Below, piece after piece: positions 31,272 through 41,918 of a stretch of 64,000 bases of DNA (positions are counted from its first letter, which is position 1; each line of letters starts with the position of its first letter). The notes under the pieces are model-generated. The model had not been told where the DNA came from. It saw nothing but the letters and a program-made list of their open reading frames with translations, and did no database searches. The translations under genes were made by a program, and so were the position numbers. The stretch spans positions 124,001 to 188,000 of the forward strand of contig QNQO01001151.1 in assembly GCA_003290165.1 (NCBI GenBank), in the 5' to 3' direction. This DNA is from Berberis thunbergii. Taxonomy: Eukaryota > Streptophyta > Magnoliopsida > Ranunculales > Berberidaceae.

Positions 31272-31485
31272 GGGGTCCCAATGTCGTGGGTTCGGATTCG
31301 GATTCGGGTCAATTTATCCACGACAACTGCCAACCAATTCGATTCACTTTGAAGAGACAGGTTGTCGTCCTCTGCTCCTCTTCTCTTCTTCCTTGCAATA
31401 CAATCAACCAAATCACACTCTCTCTTCCAAATCTTCTCTGTCACGCACACATTTCATCAAACACTAATAAACCCCATTGTCGTCG
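31272..31485 (+). promoter_or_regulatory. Promoter-proximal region and 5' UTR of KDSB
   Basis: Only about 210 bp separate the KDSB start codon from the hAT/MITE complex. The stretch 31360-31470 is T/C-rich (CTCTTCTCTTCTTCC), typical of plant 5' UTRs. No convincing TATA box was seen within it, so core promoter elements may lie in transposon-derived sequence. Confidence 0.4.
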
Positions 31486-34400
31486 ATGTGCTCATCATCC
31501 GGATCGGGAACCACCTCGAACAAATCATGGGTCCTACACAGCCTGATCGCTGGAGCTGCAATTGCGGGAGCTTACGCTGTGTTCTCACTTCGTCGACCTG
31601 GAAGGTTCCGAAGCAGAGTGGTCGGGATCATCCCCGCTCGATATGAGTCCTCCAGGTTTCCTGGCAAACCCCTTGTTCAGATCCTTGGGAAACCGATGAT
31701 CCAGGTACTCAAATCGATACATCTGCCTTCACTGCTCTTTAAGGCCCACAATGTGTTTGATGAAATTTCTGTTTCAAGTTGAATTGTGAAGTTCATGTTT
31801 AAAAGGAAAATGTAAACTTGTTGCTCATTTGAATGTGGAGTTGATTACATTTTATATTTGGTTTCTCATTTAATGGTATGTTGTGTAGAGAACTTGGGAA
31901 AGAGCGAAATCCGCAACTCTATTGGACCATGTTGGTATGTCTCTACTTACCTTATTGAGAATTTTCACTTTTGTTACTTCAATACGAAGATTAAATATGT
32001 TGGAAAACATCGGTTGCTCAGTAGACTATGTAAGTAAGTAGTGATTTCAACTGTAATTTTCTTTTGGGGGGAGAATTGACATGCTTACTTTTCTTAAGCG
32101 ATGAGAAGTTCAGTTTCCTAGAGTGAGGTTGGACAAATTATTTTCTCAATAAGTTAGGAAGATCAAATCTGTGGACATATGATTCCATTATCGTGCCACA
32201 TAATCTTTCTGTAAAAAAGAAGTTAAAGTATAACTTGCTTTCCTTTAGATTTGCATGTGAAATCAAGCTAAGCTTGAACATTCATAAAAGAAAATGATAT
32301 TATTTCAGACAAATCTAACATATGAAGTGATCACATGATCCATTAACTCTATCTTGTTGGTCCGGTATGACATTTAGCTTGTATGATTTCAATGTATAAA
32401 TTTGTTGGTGTCGTTTTATCGTAAGTACAGCTCAAACTTCAAAAAGTTTTAACTCGTTGATCTGATTGTTCCTATTTGAAATTGTAAAATAAACCCGTTT
32501 TTCTTCCACTAGTTGTCGCCACCGATGATGAAAAGATAGCAGATTGCTGTCGAGGTTTTGGAGCAGATGTGATAATGACATCAGAATCTTGCCGAAATGG
32601 TATAGCCGTTGGTTTATTTCTTAGTGTATATCTTGAATTTTACACACACACACATATAATTCTTAGTATAAGTGTTTAATTTGCCAGGCACAGAACGTTG
32701 CAATGAAGCACTGCAAAAGCTTGAAAAGAAGTATGATATTGTTGTGAATATTCAGGGAGATGAGCCTCTTGTCGAACCTGAGATAATAGACGGGATTGTG
32801 AAAGCTCTTCAGGTAGTAATTTTGCCTGTATTCGTTAATTTCTTGGAGACTTTTGAAGTCATGCAAAATAGTTCCGGTTCATTTTTGTGCGTAAGTGCAA
32901 GTTATGTAGAAAAACTATTCATCTGCTTAGTTATGTTTCTCATGAATCCTACAACTTTTGCTATATGTATGTAGAAATTTTGTCCAGCAAATGGGTAGGT
33001 ATTAGGTAATGCTTTTAAGTAGTTTTTTTTTTCCCTATCTGTATTGTCAGTAAATAACTACCCATCTATTATATCAAAGCGAACGGTTAAAAGAAATACA
33101 AACTTGAGCGAAAAACTCAACAGAGACAAAGGAGCAACAAAAAAAAAGCTACTTTGAAAAACAACCCCGCCTAATACAAAATATGTCTGCAGTAACCCAA
33201 GTCTTTTAGCATACCCTCAGCAATGCCCCCGTGCTTTATGAACAAGTTGCTATTAAGGTAAATTGTTTCTGGTTCAAATCTCTCCCCCTTGCAAATATGC
33301 CTGTTCCTTTTCTTCCAGATGGTCCCCTTGAGCAGACGAAGTTTCTTTCAAAGGCAAGAAAAATGGTCATCAATGTATATTATTTATTTATTTTCTTCTT
33401 CTTATTTAATTATTATTATTATTATTTTTTTTTTTTTGGGGGGGGGTGATACTTGGTCAAAACATTCTTTCAGGTGCTGATATCTGGTGGAGCATCTGGT
33501 CATTCAGAATCACCGGTCCAGCATTTGACCTTCTTTCGAACTCCAAAAGCACATCTTTCTCACTCTTTTTAAGTTTTATTCCATTTTCTAGTTGCAGCTT
33601 TCCTTGGAAAATCCCTCAACTCTTTGTGGATTGCAATTCTTGTCACTCCGGTACCACCAAGATAAAAGCTACATAGTTGAAAATGATGAATTCTACTGTA
33701 GATAACCCATTTTTTTCCCCTCCAGGCCACCATACCCATTTATTTTTTCAAATTTAGGGTCTCCTCTACAGACGCAAAGAGGCTGTTGGGAGTCCATTTG
33801 AGCCACCTTGTTTATCAGCAATGTTCTAAAAATCGGCCTGGGCGGCCGCCTAGGCGCTAGAAGGTGGAAAACCACCCAGATTAATGGCTGGGCGGGCAGT
33901 CTGGACGGTTTTGGGCGGGTCTGGGCGGGATCTAGGCGGTCTAGTCGGCCTAGGCGGCTTAGGCGGGGTCTAGGCGGTCTGGGCGATTTTTTTTATTTTA
34001 ATTTTTAATAAAGCTGATTGTGTTCTTATTTTATTTTTCTTTCCTATTTTTTAGAAATAAACTATTTAATTATTTTTATTCAGTATATGTCTAAATATAG
34101 CAAATGATGATTACTTAATGGAATTCTCAAAGGATCTGTCGGTACCAATTTTACTAATGTAGATTTTATCAAAAATAACTGAGGTTATTCATGCAATTTG
34201 AAGAAAAATAAAAGATTACACAAATTCAAATTTATATAAAGTACCTATCATGACCAACTTTAGTCATTTGAGTTTTAATAAATTTTGTTCACGATTGTTA
34301 ATTTTTCATGTTTTTAAATTTTGCATATGTATATTGGCATTAAATTGGATGTAATTGATAAGGTATTATGCTTAACTTTTATAAATTATTAAAGTTATAA

Positions 34401-37400
34401 TACAAAACCTAAGACCGCCTAGACCGCCTATATGTCCATATTCCAGCTCTTCTTTGAGTGCCCGTTCTCTTCAGCAATTTCGGCATTGATAGCGCTCAGA
34501 ATGGGGGACATAAACTTCCTCTCTGCAGCAGTGGCTAGACTATTGGTCGAACAGAGCCTTTAATGCTCGTGGAAACTGGTTATGGGACAAAATTCCTATT
34601 GCTACGATTTGATGTCTTTGGATACAAAGAAATGCATGGATGTTTCAAGGGGAAATCTAGAGATTCTGAGATGCTTTGCAATGACATCAATATCATGGTG
34701 TAGCTTGGATCGAAATTGGGGTATTCTAGGGCAGTTGCCGATGCATGTTTGCTTTTTAAATTGGGGTGGCTTATCCTCTAACGCTTAATTAGGTTCCTTC
34801 TGGAGGTAAGCTCTTGTGTATTCTGTTTCTTTTGTTTCTCTTTTCCTTCCCTTGTTACTGTTTATTTCAAGCTCCTCGCACGGTTGTAATGAAATGGTGT
34901 TTTGTATATAAAGAAAGCATGCATAGTGTGAGCTTCTCAGCAAGTAATCATAGATTATGTCTCCATGTGACTCAATATTGACAGCGAGAGAGTTTTTAGC
35001 CTAATCAACTTCACACACATACATTGAGGTTATGTTAGATTATACATCATTGTTGCATTTCAATCCTATTCTGTTTGATAAATTAGTGGATTCTGCAGGG
35101 AGCTCCAGATGCAGTTTTTAGCACAGCTGTAACATCTTTAAAACCTGACGACGGACATGATACTAACAGGGTGAAATGTGTAGTGGACAATCGTGGTTAT
35201 GCAATCTACTTCTCAAGGGGACTAATCCCATATAATAAGTGAGTATGATAAATGCTGGTTTGATTCTGATGATACTTATGAGGCTGTGCAATGTTCCATG
35301 TATTTATCCACAATTCTGAGTTCTACAGGTCAGGCAAAGTAAATCCAAACTTCCCTTATTTGCTACATCTTGGTATTCAGGTATTAAACTTATCCCTTTA
35401 TCGCATGAACTTCTTCTATTGGTCTATTGCCATTTGCCCACTAATACTGTCTTTATTTGAGCAGAGCTATGACACCAAATTTTTGAAAATATACCCAGAA
35501 CTTTCACCTACTCCGCTGCAACTAGAAGAAGATCTGGAACAACTAAAAGTCCTTGAGAATGGATATAAGATGAAAGTAAGGAAAATATGCATAACTGTAT
35601 TTTGCTTTATTTGCTTTATTTGTTGTTTACATCTGGATTTCCATGTCAGTAAATTAGCCTGTTCTCTATTGTAGTCTTTGACTTTCAACTTTAAAATAAT
35701 TCCAATTTTGAATCATAAACATAATGTGTGCACCAAGGATGCATGGATACGGACACACGTGTCGTCGATACGCTGGCTCGGCAATTTCTAAAAAACTAGG
35801 ACTCGGGGACACGTTGACATATCATATTTTTTTTAATAAGTCATATAAATATAAATAATAATCTAATAAAGTGTCTTCTTAGAGTGTCTTGAAGAAAATG
35901 ACATGTTGGAAGAAAAAATTAAAGTAGAGAAAAAGTATAGTAGAGAAGATAAAAAGCAAATGAGAGAAAAATAAGAAACAAAGATTAAAAAGAAGCATAA
36001 ACTACCTCTATGCTTTAGTTGCTTTTTGCCCTGTTTGTTTTAAATCGCAATTGAACTAGTCATTCACTTCATATGGATCAACAATCATTATATTACGTGG
36101 TTATTTGCAAACATCTCAAAGTAAAAAATAAAACAAAGTTGATTTTCGAGTATTGACTGTGTCTTAACCAAGTTTCGGGTGTATCGGAGGCGTGTCCGAC
36201 ACGTTGACCACATTGACCAAGTGTCTAACGCGTGTCGAGCGAGTGTCGTGTGTCGAATATGTGTTGGACACAAATACGGCAAGTTTTCGAAGAGTCTGTG
36301 CTTCCTTGGTGTGCACACATACAATTGCCAATAAAGTTTACCCCTGCAGCAACTTGTATAAAGTCATAGATAGCCTCATGGCTCCCACCTATTAGATTCT
36401 ATATAAAGAGGAAAACACATGAAACATGATAAGTTACTCTGTTTATTACCTCAGTAAGTATTTCTCTTTCTTCAAGTATCATCTTCTAGGCAAGAGGGAG
36501 TTTTATGGAGCACACCCTATGAACAAAATCAAAAGTAGTAACCAGGTAGAAAAAAAAAAGCAGTCCAGCAAAGCTAAAAGTACCTAATACTCATATTACA
36601 TCTTGGTTATCAGTCTAGAGACATTTTTAGTAGGTCCCGAACTAGATCTAACTGTACTTTCTATTTTTCCAAATTCGCTTTTACTTTTTGCTACAGTTGG
36701 TTGCACCTTGTCTTTGATTAGGCATTTCACTAGGAGGGCAAGTCTTTCTGCGCTTCTTTTTAAACTATTGGGGTGCTACTTCATGTTCCAAGTCATCTTC
36801 ATTTCATTACTTTTGTCTTCATACTCGTCACTTTCATCATTTCTGTCACTCCTGGTTTCCTCTCTTTGTCCTTCAGTTCATACTTTTCTACACCATTATG
36901 TTCTCATCCGTCACCCCTCTTCTTCTCTAGAGTTCCTTCAGTGACTGATGAATCACCATCTTAGATATAAACTGACTCTTGATTTCAGGATAAAAACCAC
37001 AATCTCATGCCATATTTTGTCAAATAGTGTGACATTGAAAGTATCGTGATACTTTCACCTGATTTGGGGATAAGAATTGCGACATATCATTATACTCAAC
37101 ACTGTCTTCCTTATTTTCCATGGTTCCCATCACTCACATTCTATATGGGTTGGGATCGAGTACTGAGGCACCACCCTTATAGCTCCTGTCCCTATGATTA
37201 GATGAAATATTTCCTCCGCCCCTTGCCCTAGTAGTATTCCCTTGCAACGAACTTGGTTACTTCTCCCTTGCATCAGCATCTGATTATAACCACTGGCTTA
37301 TAGCCTGACAGGGGTTGACTGGTTGATCCCGCTTAGGGTTTTGTCTTCCTACACTTGAAAGCTAGCTGAATAGTTTCACCACAACTCTGAGAAGCATGCC

Positions 37401-38640
37401 CAAAAGAGTGATTTTTAATTATTTATTTATTTATTTATTATTATTATTATTATATTTTTTTTAACAAACAAGAGACTTCCATTTGCTTTCTGAACAAATT
37501 TCAGATTCTCCATTTTTCATATCAAAGAAAAGGGAGTTAGGGAGAGTATAGCTTCAATCACCCCACATATGTTATTGCACAAAGTTGAGTTGCTATGTTC
37601 ATGCGTACGGGTCTTGCCAAGACTACTTGCTATATAACTCAACCCCACGGGTGTCCAAAATTGCTTAGAGCCTCACTCAAAGGGATCTTAGTTATGACCT
37701 CTGTTTACATCTCAACCTCTTGAACTCTTGCAAGAAATAATTTCTCGTTAGTGTTCTAAAAATCACTAGGCGGTGGGCGGGTGGCCAGCAGGTGCCTAGC
37801 GCCTAGGGGCCTAGGCGGTTTTAGACTTCGTTGTAGCCTCTCTGGTCTGGCAGCTTACACTTCGTTGTAGCCTCTCACTTCCTCTTCCTCTTCCCCTTCT
37901 TCTTTAGGTATAGTACAAGTCCTCAAGCCAAACTTCAAAAATGGAGCGAAATACTTCGATTGCAGCGGAGAAGCAGAGTGATACCTGCCGGGAAACTCTT
38001 CTTCGTCTTCCCCTTCTTCTTCATCTTCTTCTTCTTCTTCTTCTTCTTCTTCTCATGCTACCCCTTTTCTTTTCTCTCTGTTTTGCAAAACCTAAAAATT
38101 TCGATGGGTATGTGGTCGATTGGTTTTGGTTATTTGCAACCAGAGAAAGAAAAAAAAAAAAAAAAAAAAAAAAAAAAGCCCAGACCCGCTCAGCCCGCCC
38201 AGGCCCGCCTAGGCGCCCTGACTGATTTTTCCCTCCGCCCAGCAACTAGTCTAGGCGTCTCTCTACCTACTAGCGCCTAGGCGGCCGCCCAGGCCGCTTT
38301 TTAGAACATTAATAAAGAATCTCTACTTGTACATTAACATTTCAATTGGTATCTTTCATGTTTAGGTCATGGTTTTTAATATTTAATTATATAGAGAGGT
38401 ATTTTCTTATTATTATAACGAAAAAGGAAGAAATAAATTTGTGCTATATAGAAACTAAACCAAATTACGATTCCCAAGAAAATCAGGAGTTACTTGATAC
38501 TGGTTGATTTCATAAAGAGTTGAAAACCTATTTTTCATCTTTTGAAGGTGATCAAGGTCGACCATGATGCTCATGGTGTGGATACTCCAGAAGACGTAGA
38601 GAAGATAGAATCTTTGATGTGTGAAAGAAACATATCTTAG
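31486..38640 (+). CDS. KDSB: CMP-KDO synthetase (3-deoxy-manno-octulosonate cytidylyltransferase), 8 exons
   Basis: Exons: 31486-31704, 31889-31934, 32513-32599, 32688-32812, 35099-35238, 35329-35380, 35465-35575, 38548-38640. All introns are GT-AG and phases join, giving 873 bp and 290 aa, the length of the Arabidopsis enzyme. The enzyme activates Kdo with CTP to CMP-Kdo for pectin rhamnogalacturonan II. Residues 48-64 ([17 protein letters not shown]) form the nucleotide-binding start; [26 protein letters not shown] and [19 protein letters not shown] are further conserved blocks. Residues 15-33 are hydrophobic and probably an N-terminal membrane anchor; the Arabidopsis protein is reported at mitochondria. 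The start is the ATG at 31486, as an in-frame upstream TTG is not a start. Introns 4 (2286 bp) and 7 (2972 bp) are enlarged by transposons. All motifs are intact, so the gene is probably functional. Confidence 0.96.
33030..33345 (-). mobile_element. LINE 3' fragment in KDSB intron 4, minus strand
   Basis: On the minus strand, near 33325-33285, the sequence reads [13 protein letters not shown], like the WxERNRRIF signature at the end of plant L1 LINE ORF2. A poly-T run at 33021-33033 would be the poly-A tail. Limits are approximate and the remnant is short. Confidence 0.4.
33826..34430. mobile_element. GGCGG-rich inverted-end repeat, incomplete copy in KDSB intron 4
   Basis: The left end TGTTCTAAAAATCGGCCTGG and many CTAGGCGG/GGGCGG motifs (33835-33990) match the element at 37751-38308. 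The right side contains GACCGCCTAGACCGCC near 34411, but the terminal TTTTTAGAACA is missing, so the right end was lost or replaced by the LINE fragment that follows. Confidence 0.55.
34431..34920 (+). mobile_element. LINE 3' fragment in KDSB intron 4, plus strand
   Basis: The sequence reads [11 protein letters not shown] near 34447 and, in other frames, [15 protein letters not shown] near 34605-34650. These are the zf-RVT end of a plant L1 ORF2. The 3' tail ends GTATATAAAGAAAG. It is 5'-truncated and frameshifted. Confidence 0.6.
35734..36308. mobile_element. hAT-like MITE in KDSB intron 7 with perfect 8 bp TSD
   Basis: The 575 bp element starts CAAGGATGCATGGATACGG and ends TGTGCTTCCTTG, with imperfect inverted ends. 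GTGTGCAC lies immediately on both sides (35726-35733 and 36309-36316). The subterminal parts are rich in GTGTC/GACAC motifs (GTGTCGTCGATACG, CGTGTCCGACACG). The interior is AT-rich. Confidence 0.8.
36317..37747. other. KDSB intron 7, non-coding
   Basis: No exon or element could be identified with confidence. A/T microsatellite-like text lies at 37418-37460. The frame 36603-36944 is hydrophobic but has no domain and is judged non-coding. Confidence 0.5.
37751..38308. mobile_element. GGCGG/CCGCC-rich inverted-end element in KDSB intron 7
   Basis: The left end GTGTTCTAAAAATCACTAGG and right end CCGCTTTTTAGAACA are inverted (TGTTCTAAAAA on each side). TTA flanks both sides (37748-37750 and 38309-38311), suggesting a 3 bp TSD. 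Subterminal regions have multiple CTAGGCGG/CCGCCTAGG motifs. The interior holds a (CTT)n run at 38000-38053 and a 27-base A run at 38151-38177. A partial copy lies at 33826-34430. Confidence 0.6.
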
Positions 38641-39380
38641 TCTGTAACACTGCGACAAAAATCTTGATGATGTAGCCACTTACACCGAGAAGCTCTGTTT
38701 TGTTCTAGACTTTGTTTGTGTGCTCGCTGTGTATAATTAATTATTCAAATTTGTGATTAGTTTGTGTATTGTTTCAAGTACATGGAAATTGGTCTTAATA
38801 GAGTTGGAGTCAGCATTGTATTTCAGTTAGTACAGTTACATTTCACTCGAGGAATTAAGGAAGTATCCGGCTTTACTGTATTTGGCTTGTAAGATCATTG
38901 AAGCCGGAATTCAAGTTCTTGTTACTGGTCTGCTATGCAATGATATGTTCTTGTTACACTTAATTGAGATTCTTGTTACATCATATAATGATGCAACTCG
39001 TATATGGTATGGCCCTGTTTCATGTTCATCTTGGATCCAAAACATAATTTTTGTTAAATAGTATTCATGAATCTTTCATTCTACCTTTCAAAAAAAAAAC
39101 CTTTCATTCTTATGTTAGGTGAGGCATCTGAACCGTGTATGCATATTAAAGATTTTGGTATCGAGCTGTATTATATCAATGCTTTCAGAACTAATGAAAT
39201 GATCAGCACATATTCGTTTTGATGCATATAGAGTACGCACTCCAAAAACTATAAAATTTGAAGATTGAGATAATGAGAAAGCTACACTGAGATAACTAAT
39301 CAAATTATGTCTTTCTTCTAATGTTTCTTCCTCGCTTTTATATATAGCAAATCATAAACTAAATCACCCTAATAAAGCAT
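38641..39380. other. Intergenic region between convergent KDSB and CASP-like genes
   Basis: It holds the 3' UTRs of both genes. KDSB is transcribed rightward and the CASP-like gene leftward. No repeat or coding sequence was recognised. An A-run lies at 39090-39099. Confidence 0.5.
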
Positions 39381-40088
39381 TTAATCGAAAATAGATCTGA
39401 AGATTGTGTGGATGGAATGCAAGACAAGCCCCAGGTAAAGTACTGCAGCAATGAAACCACAGATCAAAGCTCCACTGACATGGTCACAGAACTTGGAGAA
39501 TTGCCCACATATAGGGAGCCAACCTGCATGGGAATTTCCTTTCTTTCCCACATAAGCGACTGCCAAAGCCGCAGAAATGCCGGAAGTGAGTAACAGTGTA
39601 ATGATCTACAATACACAAGTAGTAGTAACTAGTTAGTGCATTTGGTTTACAGCAAGATGAAGAGCTTGTCATGAAAAAGAGTTGCTGCTTTCTTACCAAA
39701 TCTAGACCTACTGCTAGTCGCCCCAACAAGCTCTCCTGAGGAACGAAAAGGACTAGAAGGCTATAAACGCCTCCGATCACATTTACAATTACAAAATACC
39801 TACATGAAGCTCATAGTAAGAAAATCAAACAAGCTATATACAAAACATGCCATATGAATCTCTTATAGTAAGGAACTCAGACATACTATACAAAACATGT
39901 CATTTCAACACAAAACAATCAAATGAAACTTACTTGAATGAAGGTACATCGCTGTACTTAGCTTTGAAAGATACGTTAAACACTCTAGTAGACTCTTGAC
40001 TAGTGACCATAACAATGGCTGCCACTGCCATTGCACACAAGGCTAAGAGCCTCAACCCAAAGATACAGAGCTTCTTGGTCTTAGCCAT
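39381..40088 (-). CDS. CASP-like membrane protein (CASPL1-type), 3 exons
   Basis: Minus-strand exons: 39934-40088, 39697-39799, 39381-39605; GT-AG introns of 134 and 91 bp; 160 aa. Four hydrophobic segments are visible: about 8-29 ([19 protein letters not shown]), 53-71 ([17 protein letters not shown]), 80-102 ([19 protein letters not shown]) and about 129-150 ([18 protein letters not shown]). The Arg of FGLRLL in TM1 and the Asp of VGLDL in TM3 are the conserved pair of the CASP/MARVEL-like family. Between TM1 and TM2 the loop [14 protein letters not shown] is typical of subfamily 1, and [19 protein letters not shown] is its conserved TM3-TM4 loop. CASPs organise Casparian-strip membrane domains; CASP-like proteins are plasma-membrane proteins of mostly unknown role. 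The frame is intact and the gene is probably functional. Confidence 0.93.
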
Positions 40089-41199
40089 GAATTTTGATGA
40101 ACAACTTGAGTTTCAAATAAAGAAGAAGAGAGTTTTAGACTTGGTGGGTTTAATAGTGAAATTATATTATGAGTAGTGATAAAGAAAGAATATAGTGTGA
40201 GATGTGTAGGGTTAGGAAGGTAGATAGAGAGTGGTACATGTTTGGCCAACTTCCTTCAATGATTACTATGTTTTGTACACTCTAGTTGGGATTTTTATCT
40301 GACTTCTGGTCTGTTTTCTTGCCATGTTCCCACTCTTATGGGCCTATGAAGATACTGATTGTTTGCCTTTGGTTATGAACTCTAAAGCCCACAAGAAAGG
40401 GTGATGATTAGAGCATCTCCAATCGCGTCCTGCAAATCCATCTTAATTGCATGTCAACACAAAAATATACGAAAAAGACTAAGTTTTCACTGGTTTTTAT
40501 GGGATTAAGGCTTTTAGACCTGGTTATTTTTGTGGTTTGGGGTCTTGCAGTGGAGTGTTACTCTCCTAAATGGGCATTCCCTCAAATTCCATTTGATGTG
40601 CTATTAAGGGTTGGCAATCTTTATTTGAAGTCCTTGACCAATAGTCAAAGTTGATTGAGTAGCATTTCAGATTGTGCAAACATGGTAGGAGTCAGATTCT
40701 AACACAACTTCCAGTAAGTACTGAACAGACAACAACTACGCGTTCTTGTAGATGCTAGTTTTCACCTATCTCCCCTAGGCCCCATACAACAACTACAATC
40801 AGTCTTTGGTACTTCATTCCTATTTTTAAACACTTGAGCATTTACAGTCCTCTCTTTTACGACTCCTACCTTAAGAAATTATGCTTTCATGCATGTTTGG
40901 TAACTCTATGGAGGGGGAGATGAAGAGGGTGGTTGAATGTCTATTTCAATGAGTTGATTCAAAACTATAGCTTGTGTTTAATGTACTTGATCAATGAGAC
41001 ATCAAATAGTAACTCGATCACAACTGTACACGCTGCATGGGCTAACCCTAGCACGTGAATGGCTTCAACGTAGTCCCAAGTGGACTCATTCATAAACTGT
41101 CGTTCAACCTGTAAGTAAGATGCACAGGCCCAAAGCAATCTCCCCTCATCCGACTCTTTGCAGGGGAATTTCCATTCACTGCTTCCCCTAATATCCTCC
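40089..41199. other. Upstream region of the CASP-like gene, then intergenic
   Basis: The first ~150 bp are the likely 5' UTR and promoter. At 40411 GAGCATCTCCAAT resembles the end of some plant MITEs, but no inverted partner was found nearby. No gene was recognised. Confidence 0.4.
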
Positions 41200-41760
41200 C
41201 TTCACCACATCATGGGGGTCTACAAGAGATCCCAAAGGTTCGCTCGGAAAGGCCGCTATACCATACCTTTTTACTAAACTCACGCCAGCCCAAAAGGCAC
41301 AAATCTTAGGGCTTGGTCTAGAACAATAAAACCCGAACCCGAATCTCAGAGCTGCCACAGACCTAAGATCCACTTGCAGGAAATTAAGTCTTAGTCCAAT
41401 CAAACATTGGGTACTAAATAGAGCCAAGTGCCAAAGAGACTCAGTCATGCACAAGTAAGATCTTATGCGAGATCTCCTCCTTCTATCACGCCTTGGATCA
41501 CAGGGACAACTGGTGAAGGAACACTTGCTATAAGAGATGGTGAAAGGAAGAAAAAAATGTGCGCATACACATTGCAATTTACATACAGTCTTTACTCTTC
41601 CTTGCATTGATATCTGACTTAAGCATCGGAGTGCCTTCGACCGCCACCACGGTGGTCCCTAACTTAACCGCTGCTCATTTTTGCAGGCTCGAGATCAACG
41701 CGATCAACAAGGATAGATCTGAACACATCATTACTAATCAACGACACCGAAGGTTTTGAA
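41200..41760 (+). repeat. Remnant of a Tat-type Ty3 LTR
   Basis: The stretch CTGACTTAAGCATCGGAGTG, then CCACCACGGTGGTCCCTAAC and TTTTTGCAGGCTCGAGATCA, near 41611-41700, is a pattern recurrent in LTR leaders of plant Tat-lineage elements. Upstream sequence to about 41200 is more GC-rich than its surroundings. No LTR boundaries or TSD could be fixed, and no coding domains are present. Confidence 0.4.
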
Positions 41761-41918
41761 TTTATAAACGTTAAATCCCATGTTATGATCTGAATTAAGT
41801 AAATGGTTTTCACTCTTTGATGACTTGAGCTTTTAAAGAGTATTTGCTAGTTCCTAACATCGACTGTGTATTTCAGTAGTATTTGCTGATCCTTTTTGTC
41901 ATTGAAGTTGATAGTTAC

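Noticed and set aside
36603..36944. Hydrophobic 113-aa frame in KDSB intron 7 as a nested gene
   Set aside because: No family signature, no start context, T-rich sequence gives hydrophobic residues by chance.
37941..38280. Open frames across the (CTT)n and poly-A runs in KDSB intron 7
   Set aside because: Low-complexity poly-Leu/Phe/Lys products in a repeat element; no evidence of coding.
31486..38640. KDSB as bacterial contamination or recent horizontal transfer
   Set aside because: Eight exons with GT-AG introns, plant intron-borne transposons and the plant N-terminal hydrophobic extension show a normal plant nuclear gene.
40411..40640. MITE suggested by GAGCATCTCCAAT
   Set aside because: No inverted partner or TSD was found nearby.
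41188..41607. 139-aa minus-strand frame
   Set aside because: Lies over an LTR-like remnant, no recognisable domain.
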